Assembly: GCF_025602895.1 (NCBI RefSeq)
Contig: NW_026516322.1
Coordinates: 1 to 64,000, forward strand
From: Polychytrium aggregatum
Lineage: Eukaryota; Chytridiomycota; Chytridiomycetes; Polychytriales
Direction: 5' to 3'
DNA: 64,000 nucleotides
A program made the position numbers and the translations under genes. Positions 31,204 through 41,300 of the stretch are shown piece by piece. The notes below the pieces were generated by a model, which saw nothing but the letters and a program-made list of their open reading frames with translations, ran no database searches and was not told the origin of the DNA. Positions within the stretch are counted from its first letter, which is position 1, and each line of letters opens with the position of its first letter.

Positions 31204-31304
31204 TCTGTTTTATTTCTTGTGGCTTTGCTTGACGCAAGCACAGCACATACTACCTGTTCATGGAAACGGCTATATTGTCCCGTTTTTTTTCTGAATAAAG
31301 TGTA
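31092..31304 (+). ncRNA. Candidate Fanzor omega RNA (fRNA) scaffold region
   Basis: The stretch covers the last codons of Fanzor, the 100-nt noncoding tail and the right terminal repeat. The same stretch survives at 47332-47536, where the reading frame is dead. There the coding part is about 90% alike and the noncoding tail about 80-85% alike, by eye. A five-base stem at 31226-31230/31236-31240 (TGCTT, GACGC loop, AAGCA) is kept in the other copy as GGCTT/GAGCT, where both base changes leave pairs as G-U. Location and conservation fit a TnpB/Fanzor guide scaffold; its exact ends are unknown. Confidence 0.55.
31276..31304 (-). repeat. Right terminal inverted repeat of the Fanzor element
   Basis: TGTCCCG, a run of T, then CTGAATAAAGTGTA. 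The reverse complement matches the left end, and it terminates in TA (31303-31304). The relic at 47516-47536 shares the outer AATAAAGTGTA, which fixes this edge. Confidence 0.82.
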
Positions 31305-31757
31305 ACAAGAAATTATTCATAGTGTCCAGGACACGAAAATCGAGCTTTTGGAGAAACAGCGACGCGCAGTCAGCGGCCCCTTGCCTCTTCGCCTTCCCTC
31401 TTGCCTCTTTCGCCTTTCCTTCTGTGCTGTCTTTTCTCTTGGCCGGCTGGCACGTGTCGTCACACAGACCCACCTATCCGCGCACAAAGACCACTTCCGA
31501 CAAGCGCCTGCACTGGATCCGCAACAAAGGTGCCCTTCAGCATCAAGCCATATTTTTTGCCTGAGCGTGGGGAGCCGCAAAGGGCCGGCCTCAATCCAGG
31601 TCTGGGACCGCCAACGCCCCGCTGTTCTCGCTCCTCTCTCCATCCGCTGCATTCACCCCCCGTCCGTCTGCTGTACTTGCCGGCCGACGACACCGAACGA
31701 ACACCGAACGGACACCGAACGAACATCCGGCCGCACAGCGACAGCATCCCCTTCGCC
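31305..31757. other. Upstream region of the Mg2+ channel gene
   Basis: Right flank of the Fanzor element, then the presumed promoter of the downstream CorA gene. No separate gene seen. Confidence 0.6.
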
Positions 31758-34075
31758 ATGCATCCCGGACGCCACCCCCGATCTGCCTCCGAGATTTCCT
31801 TCGAAGTGCCCAAGAGGGACAGCTGTGTCCCAGCCGACGATCGCTCCGAGGTCTTTTCACCCATCCATACCTTTGGCATCGATTACGCCGCCATAGAGAA
31901 ATGCATCCTCGATTACTGCCCGACGCCGCCTTGGACCCAGATGGACCACAAAGCGTCCGAGAGCACTTACTGCGTCCCCGTCGACGGCGATTTGGCTCTC
32001 AAGAAAAGCCCATCTTGGGCTGGCCTCAAGGTACGAGGGGACAGAGCCACGTCTCTGTTTGGCTGCTGCCAATGCCAGATCGAGAGCCTGTGATGCGCCT
32101 ACGCTGGGCTCTGAGTCGATGGCTCGGTCGGGAGATGCACTGGCATTGGCGCTCATCCTCCCTCTGTGCCGACAGAACCGAGCGAGCCGGACCTCAAATG
32201 CGCCAAAAAACAGATTCACCTTCTATTCCGAGACAACAAATATCCTCAAGGCCGGCTCGTTCGGCGCCCTGCCTCTCGGGCAGTTCGGCGGCTCCATCAA
32301 GGAGTTTCTGAGCACCAAGCCCTTCTGGTTGGATATCTGCGACGTCAGCGATGTTGAAATGGATCAGTTGAGCCAGGTAAGAGCACCGAGCAATAGCATC
32401 GATCATGGGCGTATGGTACTATCCTTACCAGCTGATACTGCGCCCCGGGATGCCAATCTGCCTCTGACTCGCTCCGCCCCACCACAGCTCTTTGGCATCC
32501 ACCCCCTGACCGCTGAGGATATTCTTGCGCAAGAGACCCTCGAAAAATGCGACACCTTCCCGAACTACTACTTTGTGTGCATTCGGACATTTAGTGAGGA
32601 CTACAGCAGCCCAAAGTTCTTCAAGGCATTGAATGTCTACATGGTCGTCTTCAAAAACTGTGTTCTTTCGGTACGAGTCGCATCGAGCCGTCCTCAGCAT
32701 CCGTGTCGAGTGTCGAGAGGCCGACCCGGCGCAGGAGTTTGCCTGTGGGCCACTGGGTAGATACACGACTGTCTCTGACTGGCTGTTACCCCACCTTCGT
32801 TGCTGCAGTTTCATTCTCTGGAGACATCCCATCACAACAACGTGCTCCAGCGCATTGCTCATCTCAAAGCTCACCAAGTCACCGTCTCGCCGGGTGTGTT
32901 GTATAGCTGCTCTGGCAGATAGGGATCATGTCCTTGGATGGCATCGAACGCTCATGATTGATACGAGGCGCCAATCGGAGCCCAATGGTGCTCAATGGCT
33001 CTCGAGAGTGCTCAAGGGTGATGCTGATGCATAGCCATCGCCTTCTTCCAGATTGGATCAACTACGGCATCATCGACGACATCATCGACTCGTTCTCCCC
33101 CTTGATCGAAGGCATCGAGGACGAAACCGAAGCCATCGACGATCTCGTGCTGATATTGAAGGCGAGCGAGCAAAGCGACATGTTGCGGAGGTGAGTAGCT
33201 TGGGCCAAGGAGACGCTCGCATGTTGCTACGTGACGCCCATGTTTGCTTTCGGCGTACTTGGTGCCGTGCCATTCTGCCTTTGAGGCTTCAATCACCCAC
33301 TGGTACATCGTTTCCTGATGAATCATACGACCCAGCCGAGCAACTCACGGGTTCATTTCTTGCCGCCTTGCTCGCCTTCCCATCCAGAATCGGGGAGGCC
33401 CGACGCAAAACCCTGCAGGTTGTGAAGTTGTTGCAGTCCAAGGCCGATTTGCTGAAAGCTCTCATCAAGCGGGCCTCAACAGTGATATCCGCGGACAGCA
33501 GCATTGTGCTCTATCTTGGTGATATTCACGGTAAGGGAGACAAGCGCTATCCAGAAGCGGCGTCTTTGCAATGTTGTTCACAGAGCCCCCTGGAGAACCG
33601 CCCTAATCAACCTTGCTCTATCCCGTTCGTCCCGGATACGCTGTAGATCACATTGCCGCTATGCAGCACAATCTGTCGTATCACGAAACCACCCTGTCAA
33701 CCTGCCACTCGAACTATCTTGCTCAGATCAGTATCGAAATCACACAGTCGGCCAACCGAACAAATGACTCCACAATGAACCTCACCCTCCTGGCCAGTAT
33801 TCTCGTTCCTCTGAACATTATCACAGGTAACTCGGCTGCAGTCGTGGTGTCACGCGCATGACACCCAGCAATCTGCTGCCGCCTTTCGTTCGCTGTTCCT
33901 TTGCGCAACGCAGTTGCTGACGACAAGATAAACGCTTTCTGTCGCAGGTCTTTGGGGCATGAATGTCAGGGTCCCGGGTGGCGAAGAAGAGGGCCTCACA
34001 TGGTTCTACGGAATCGTCGGGAGCATGGTCGCGATTGTCCTTATCTGTTTCTTTGTCTTCCGGAAGCTAATATAG
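31758..34075 (+). CDS. CorA/Alr1/Mnr2-type magnesium channel
   Basis: A two-transmembrane divalent-cation channel of the CorA superfamily; fungal members sit in the plasma membrane (Alr1/2) or the vacuole (Mnr2). Model: join(31758..32030, 32176..32376, 32488..32670, 32809..32893, 33052..33190, 33388..33530, 33647..33826, 33948..34075), 1332 nt, 443 residues, with all phases closing. The cytosolic part has FWLDICDVSDVEMDQLSQLFGIHPLTAEDIL, the usual NPLTxEDI-type region, and DWINYGIIDDIIDSFSPLIEGIEDE. The first membrane helix LLASILVPLNIITG runs into the signature GMN within GLWGMNVRVPG. The second helix is YGIVGSMVAIVLICFFVF, ending RKLI. At 443 residues it is short for Alr1/Mnr2, lacking their long N-terminal extension. 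It converges with the gene at 34329-36807, leaving 253 bp. Confidence 0.92.
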
Positions 34076-34328
34076 CCGGCTGTGCCCCAAGCAGTCCGTC
34101 CACTTCAGATGGCAACCGTGGCCGCTGGGACTGCCTGCGATGAACATCGGCTGGTCTGGCTGGCAGCAATCAGTGCAAAGTGAATGTTTATTCAGGAGCC
34201 TCGCGAGGCAGGCTGGCGTCCTCAAAACCCAGTGCTCCACTTCATTTGTATATGCTCTCTTTCTGGACAGGTTTGAACACCTGGCATGCGGTGCAGGGGA
34301 GTGATCTCGATGTGGGGCAGAACTGGAT

Positions 34329-36807
34329 TTACAGCGCAGGCTTGCTAACGCGAGCGTGTGCTGCTTTCAAGATCATGCCCAAGACGTCCGTATAGCTCTT
34401 TCCTTCCAGTTTGCCCATGTAGGCAAACTTTCCATCCCAACACCATCCAGGGTTGGGATTAACCTCAAGAAGCTTGATCGTGCCCCTCCGTTTCTCGGCG
34501 CCATCGCTGCTCTCTGTATCTTCGGCGTCGTCAGCGTCGTCGTCGCCGCGACCGACATCGCATCTGAAATCGAAGCGAGCATAGTCGCGACAGCCGAACC
34601 GCTTCCACAAACGGATGCAATAATCCCTTAGCTTCTGCTTGGTTGCCTCTGAGAGGGTGGACTCTCGATATGAGATGTCTGTCCAATACGGGCTTGATGG
34701 GTCCCATTTCGATTCAAATCCTAGAATCGGCGGGAGGTTTTGACCAACGATCTTGGAGTAATCGACCTCCAGAATAGGGAAGAAGTGGAAGCCAGTGTCG
34801 AGATTTCCGACCATACCGACGCCATATTCGACACCAGCAAGGTACTCTTGTACAACGACGCTGTCGATGCCGAGGGACTCGAGTTCCTCGAGGTACGAGT
34901 CCACCTCGCCGGGCGACCGGACGATGGAGCGACTGGTGATTCCGAGAGAGTTGTCGCCTTTGGATGGCTTTATAAACGCCGGGTAGAGGATCTCTTTCTC
35001 GATGGCCTTGTGAAGCCGCTCAAGGCTGGTAGGGGTGTGGATGTCAAAGAAGAAGACCTCCTTGGGTGTGGGGACGCCGATTGCGTCTGCCGATCGGTTG
35101 ACAAGCCCCTTGTCATAGCAGTACGAGAGGCAGTTGGGATCCGCCCCAGAGTACGTCAGACCCTGTATCTCTAGATAGGCTGGAACGTGGAGTTCCTTGG
35201 TGGCGTCGTTGTTGAATCCCTCGTCACAGAGGTTGAAAACGAAATGGTCTCGTCGGGAGGCCAGGAATTGCTCCATGGTGCCGTGAGACTCGAGCACACA
35301 CATGGAGTCGTCTTCATAGCCAAGGGCTTTGAGCGCGTCCGTGAGCTTCTTCCGAGTTTCGATATCCTCGGGGTTCCAACTGTTGTTGAGCTTGCCAAAG
35401 CAGGGCTGAGAAGGGTCGCCCATCAGGACCACCATCTTTGAGAAGAGAGGCTTGCGGGGAAGTGCAGAGATATCCTGGATCGGCACAGCCGCCGTTGCTG
35501 AGGCACTGGCTGCCGGATCCTCCTCAGCATCGCTGAGAGTAGTGGTTGTATCTTCGCTGTCGGAGAAGCTGGTGGCGGAGACGGTGGAAGATCCAATCTT
35601 GACCCGCTTCACTCCATGAATCAAAAGTCGCTGTCCCATCATGCCCGAGTCTTCGTGGCGTTGGCTTAGGTTGTTTGCGATGCTGTGCAGTGCCGGAGCT
35701 GCGTTATCTCCGTCGATGGTAAAGCCCTCGGTCTTCAGGAGGGTCTCGATCTCTGCTTGGCTGTAGAGGCGTTCTTGATAGAACTGGTCGCGGATGACGC
35801 CTTTATGGACGTCGGTCACGACTTCGCGGCAGCAGAGACGGGTGCGGTCCTTGCTCAATTGCCGCTCACGACAAACGAGCATCGAGTCGTCGATCCACTC
35901 CCAGCTGCGCTCGTCAAAGTTGGAGCGCCAGTACTCGCCATCGGTTACGTCGATGAGGAGCCGTCCTCCAGGTTTCAGAACGCGAAAGACCTCGGCCAGC
36001 ACCATGCGGTCGGCGCTGTCGTGACTAAAGTAGCCGAACGAGTTGCCCATCAGCAGAACCAAATCAAAGTGCTGGTCGTCGTACGGGATTTGCCGCGAGT
36101 CGCCGACGGTGAAAGCCGTGCGGTGCTCCACGCCCTGTGCGGTAGATCGCTCATTGGCCAGGGAGATCAAGTATGCCGACTGATCGTGGCCACAGATTTC
36201 GAGGTGCGGATAGCTTGCCGCCAGCTGCAGCGAGTGACGGCCTTGGCCACAGCACAGGTCAAGGATGCGCGTGCAGGATCCTGAAAGATGCGATTCGACA
36301 AGGGCAACGAGGGGGCGAGGAGCGAGAATATGCGTGAGTTACATATCGGAACAGCTGTTTAGCAGTAATATAGGGCCAGTGGTGGATGCTGCATATATGC
36401 CACACGAACGCCATACCTGCTTTGGCGGCGCTGTGGGAGCCTTGCTCAAGGATAGCACGGATTCCGGCAATATCCTTGATCATCTCAAGCTCCTCGGCAG
36501 TGATGGCAGGATCCTCGACGACGTCGCCGTCGGTCTTGAGGTACATTGAATCGCTGAACAGGGTCCTCCACCACTGGGCGGGGACCATGGCCTCCATATC
36601 TGCGACCCTGCCATGGCAGATACTGTGGGGCTTCAAGTCCTTCTTGGCTTCATCCCGAGCCGCGGGCAAAGCCGCTTCAGCGAGCAGCTGGGCGGTAGGG
36701 ACCTTGGGGCTCTTGGGTCCAGCCGTGCAAGTGAGATGCTGCCCGGGCTTTGGTGTGGCGGCTAAAGAGAGGTCTTGGGCGACATCAGGAGGGGTACTGC
36801 GAACCAT
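34329..36807 (-). CDS. SAM-dependent methyltransferase / ATP-grasp ligase fusion protein
   Basis: A 780-residue two-domain enzyme; model complement(join(34329..36280, 36417..36807)), 2343 nt, phases closing. The N-terminal half is a class I methyltransferase: motif I ILDLCCGQGRHSL (about residue 134, right after the splice), VGDSRQIPYDDQHFDLVLLMGNSFGYF, and EVFRVLKPGGRLLIDV. After an acidic Ser/Thr linker, from about residue 410 there is an ATP-grasp ligase of the D-Ala-D-Ala ligase type: MGDPSQPCFG, FNLCDEGFNNDATKELHVPAYLE, YPAFIKPSKGDNSLGI (nucleotide-binding lysine), VVQEYLAGVEYGVG, YARFDFRCD and the metal-binding EVNPNPGW. Such a fusion suggests that one chain both methylates an amino acid or small metabolite and ligates it to another. 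Substrate unknown. The second domain is probably a peptide or amino-acid ligase rather than a wall enzyme. Confidence 0.88.
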
Positions 36808-38394
36808 AATTTTCAGACAAAACTACTCAAGGAGGGGAGCAGTGTACAGGCGCAAGGACCAAGACTCGGGGAGATACGAGTGTGGGTGCGTTTTCGATAG
36901 CAAAGTGACGAAAGAGCAGCAGGGCGGATACTTTTGTGGCCGAGATTTGGCAAGGACGGTCAACGGGGAGGGGATACACGTGCGAGAAAGCAGCAATGAA
37001 AGCAACCAGGGGTACGTGATCACGCAGTCGGGGTAGTGCCAGGAAAACAGCAGGCACTTTTCGCTGGTTGAATTGGTTGGGAGGTGCTTGGCGAGAGACC
37101 GGAAAGGATCGCTTATATGGGGACGGAGGAGCCAGCCGGCCAGGATTGCCAAGCGTGCCGGCGGGGGAATGTGACGGGCTCCGGCCTTGTCCAAAGGATA
37201 GCGTTATCCCGAGCGAATCTCAAGAAGAGGCAAGGCGAAACAAGGAACGACTGCTGAGAAAATCGACCTCGGAAAGCAGGGAAAGTCCATTGCGTGAGCG
37301 GCGAAGAATGGCCTCCCCCCGGATGGTGGCAGGCAGCGCGCGATGAGCCATTGGCACCATCGAGGAAATTCGGCAACGGACTTCCAGCTGATCGAGACGG
37401 CGGACCAAGCGAGGGAGCTGGCAGATCCACGCGAGGCAGCCACGCAGATTCCACCAGATAGTCAACAGAGGAGTAAGGCTGGCGAGCTGGCGGGACCAGA
37501 TTTGCCCCAGTTGCGCAACCCGCGAGTGCATTGCCCCACAAGGACGCCGTTCCACAACAATCATATGGGAATGGGAATGGGAATGGGACCAGCCTCCACC
37601 GACGAAGGACGGCCGTACGGGCGATCCTGTAACAGCCCCCGAGCTGCCAAAGCAGGGCGTGCGAGGCCACATGCACACTCTGGCTGAAGGCGGCCGCTGG
37701 CCGAGATTGTCGTCCGCGCACAAGCGATGGTGGGACGGTGCCTTGCCGGTGGAAGCCCATGTGTTTCTTACTGGCTCGTTCATTTGTCAGTGCCGGGGAC
37801 ATGTGGATCGGTGAAGGCGGGTGCTCTTGTGGCTCACAAGGGGGACTGGCTGGGCACAAGGAGCCGCCAAACCAGCACAGAGATCAAAGGCGCGATGCCA
37901 TTGGGACAAATGAATGGTCAGGCGGGGGCCATGCGCAGGTCGGCGTGGGAATAGCGTTGGGCGTGTGGCGCTGGCTGGTGGCTTGCGCGGCTGGTGTGCC
38001 AGACAGGTTTGCCGAGCGGCAGCGCACGCAGAGGGCCAGCGGACGGCAGCGCAGGCCGAGGATTGTCGGGTGGTGGCGGCGACCTGGCACGAAGGGGGAT
38101 CTCCCAACAGCCATCGCAGGCCAGGAGGCAGCGCACGAGCCAGAGGCATCTGCCGCTTCAAGCGACGCCCTTGGCGGTGGGCGTGCTGCTCTGTTGGCGG
38201 CTGAACGACCAGAGCGGGTCGGTAGCCTGCTGAGCAAACTGTATTCAAGGGCCGGTCCTGGCTCAAGGAGCGGCCACTTCAGAGGCTCCCAACAAGCATC
38301 GTGAGCAGAATGACGCGGTTTGCGGCAACACCTGCCCAGCCGGCGAGCGAAAAAAAAAAAAGGCAAGACGGAAAAGCAAGCCCGCACGGCTTGA
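36808..38394. other. No gene recognised; upstream region of the fusion enzyme
   Basis: About 1.6 kb of GC-rich sequence between two minus-strand genes. The left part should contain the promoter of the methyltransferase/ATP-grasp gene. Frames on both strands have no family motif. A run of A at 38350-38361 lies just past the CFAP57 stop. Confidence 0.55.
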
Positions 38395-41300
38395 CTACCA
38401 GGTCTGGATGGCGTCCCTCAGGGCGCGGGTGGGAGGAAGCGGGGTGTTGTGGCCCGATATTGACGGCAGCTGCCCCAGCATCTGGACGGTTTCTGTCGGC
38501 GGAGGCTCTGGTCCTGGAGAGACGATCCAGGGTTAGAAAGCGAGCAGCAATCTCCCGCATTCAATCGGATGCAGCAGCAGCAGAGCAGCCCCAGTAGCAG
38601 TAGAGTAGTCACAGCAAGGACGATAAACAACAACGCCACCGCATGCAATGCAGCAAAGGAAGGATTCAGTCGCAAGGCATCTCGTACGTGAGGAGCTGCT
38701 CTCCTGAGCGGGAGGACCGACATGGCTTCGCTTCTTCAGAGGTCGGGCCTTGACCTCTCTTCGTAGTTGGTTGATTTCCCTGTCGTTTCGCCAAGCCGCC
38801 ATTGCCCAACCAGAAGAAACGTCAGGTACCGAGCAACTATAATATCAACCCCCAAACTGCAATGGCTGTAATAGCCAGCGCTCTACCAGCGAGCCCAACC
38901 TGATCAGCAATTGATTATCGGCCAGGGTATGGATTGTGTCGACACGGAAAACAACACTGTTGCGCTCTGCCTCTGCACGGAGCGACCGGATCCGATCCTT
39001 CAAAGCCTCGTGGTGTCGGAGGTACTCTTGCTTGACCCCGGGTTCTACGCCCAGGTCGCTTCCAGAATCCATGTTGGTGCAGTACTTTTTGCGGAGGTTC
39101 TCGACAAATTTCTGGAGGCGGGGTTTGGCCAGGACGCAATGAGGGCCATGACGGAAGCGATCCCATGCACATTGCACATTGCACATTGCACATTGCACAT
39201 TGCACATTGCACGCTGCACGGGGCCGGATACGTACCTTGAGCACAGCCGGCTCCTGAATATACTGCACCACGTCGTGGAGCTGGTTCCGGAAGCCCTTGA
39301 TGTAGTGTGCGATGTCCTGAGCTTTCTGGTGCTCCGTCGCATATATCTGCTTGCTGGTGTTGAGCTTGGTCCTCAGCGCCTCTATGTTCTCCTCGTAGGT
39401 CTGCTTCTGCTTGCTCAGTATCTCTAGCTCTTTGTTGATATCCTGCGTGGAGTGCACACAGGCTCGCAGGCTCAGCGCGGGGTCGTCGGCTGTCACGAAG
39501 CATCTCCCAGCGGCATCCAAGCTCACCAGAATGTGGCGCGACATCTCGGCAATGTCGTTTTCCCTTGGCTCGACTTGCTCCTTCAGCTCTTTGATGCGGA
39601 AGTCGAGGACAAATTTGAACTTCTCAAGCTCCTGGTTCTTTTTCTTGAGTTCGTACACTCGCCTTTCCTTGTTCTGAATGAGCTCGTCTCTCTCCGACAT
39701 CTGGGTTGCCAAATTGCATCCAGCGTTGGAGTTTCGCGTCAGCAGCAATGCGAGAAACACCCAGCGTGGCACATGCGTTTGCAGCAGCCTTGGTATGATC
39801 TTCGTCGTGGCCACGGATGTGCGAAAGCAGTCTGTTTCCGTAGTACGGCCTCCTCACCTCCTTTTTCATCATGGCAATCTCCTTCTCGAGCACAGCAATG
39901 GCCCCGTTCAAACGCTTCTCCGTATCGGCGGCGGCCCTCAACTGCAGGCCCTGGTCCTCGAGATCCTTGTTGAAAGTATTGAACTTTTTGCGATAGAGCC
40001 CGTTTTCGCCCTTCAGTCGCGACCCCTCCTCTCGCTCGGCCTTTAGCCGCCGGTCAAACTTGTCGACGTACGACTGGATTTCAGAATCGGCGTCCTCGTC
40101 GTTTTGCCTAGCCATTTCTTCGCATTCTCGGATCTGAACCCGCAGCTCTTGCCTCAGCTGCATTGTGGAGTCAAAAGTTCACAGACAAGCTTTCAGCGCA
40201 ACAACTCCTGCCATACGTCTTGGGTGGCGTGCGATGACCCAAGGCCTGTGTGGGGTACTATGGCGGCGCACGTGCGTTGCGAGACTGGTGCATACCTTGC
40301 CAATCTCATTGGTCTTCTGTCGCAGGCTCTCCTCGGCGTCGTATTCCATCTTTACGAAGGTCTTTTGCTTCTCGCGGTCAAACTCCTCCAGCCGCTTGGT
40401 CCAGTCCTCTTCCACCATAATCTTGTGATTCTGAAGCTCCTGAAGTCGCTCATACTCCCTCATCATCTCCTGGTTGTATCGACCCTCAACCTCCTGTGTA
40501 CGATAAGAGTGCTGGATCTTCAGAGTGATTCGGATATGGCTATCTACGGACACTCAAGCGCAGATATGGCACCGCCACCTTATAGCCCGGTCGACCCCTT
40601 CACTCGTTGCGGTAAAGCAGTGCCTGGCTTTGATCTTACGTGCAGCTCGTTCATGTAGCGCGACTTTGTTCGCTGGATCTCCTCTTCATGCTTGACCTCC
40701 TCCTTATCCTTTTCGTTCCGCAAGACTGATGTAAGGATTTTGAGAGCCTCGATTTCCTGCGAGAACTTTTCGTTGGTTTCCTTGAGCTTCTCGTTGAAGT
40801 TCATGTCCTTCAGACGCAGCTGGTACTCGTGCTCCAGTTTGAGTTCATCCAAGTTCCGCTGAAGCTCGGCCATGGTCAGGGTCTTTTCCTCCAGGTCGGA
40901 CTTGGTTATCAACATCTACATAGCGATGGAAACAGCCATGAACTTGAGTCGGTCATGTCTGACGGCTGCTTGGCTTTGTCTCCCTCTTCCAGACCAGAGT
41001 ATCTGTGCATGGGAGGTGGAGGCAGAGCGTGCGCTCATGTTGTCAAGCACGGTTATAGTACCTCGTCTGCAAATTGAATCGACTTTTCTCGCTTCATCTG
41101 TCGGTCGTCCTTGTCGGAGATCTTGAACATATATATGCAGCCGTCTTCTGAGGCTGAGAACAGAAACTGGTCGTCGAATGAGATCCGGAAGCGGGTGATC
41201 GCTGCGGAGTGGGCGTGATGCTCTTGAAAGTCAGATGGATCTCCGGTGAGAGGATACTTGAGCGATCGGATGGTGCCCGAGCCAGTTCCTTGTGTCGAAG

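Larger units (their letters stand above)
27669..31304 (+). mobile_element. Tc1/mariner-like transposon carrying a Fanzor nuclease
   Basis: A 3,636-bp unit bounded by imperfect inverted repeats of about 28 bp. The left one is 27669-27696 and the right one 31276-31304. They share the outer TAC and the inner AAAACGGGACA core, and each has TA at its outer edge, as expected of Tc1/mariner insertion. It encodes, in the same direction, a DD34E transposase (27755-28651) and an intronless Fanzor (28837-31203), followed by about 100 nt of conserved noncoding end. Host genes on both sides are intron-rich, so the intronless pair stands out. Fanzor1 genes are known as passengers of several eukaryotic DNA transposon families, including Mariner/Tc1. 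Three further fragments of the family occur in this window. Confidence 0.88.

Noticed and set aside
38418-38723. Minus-strand frame with a strong hydrophobic segment, resembling a small membrane protein
   Set aside because: It lies in the last CFAP57 intron: donor GTACGA after 38688, branch site CTAAC and acceptor CTCTCCAG before 38513 join two family-like exons across it.
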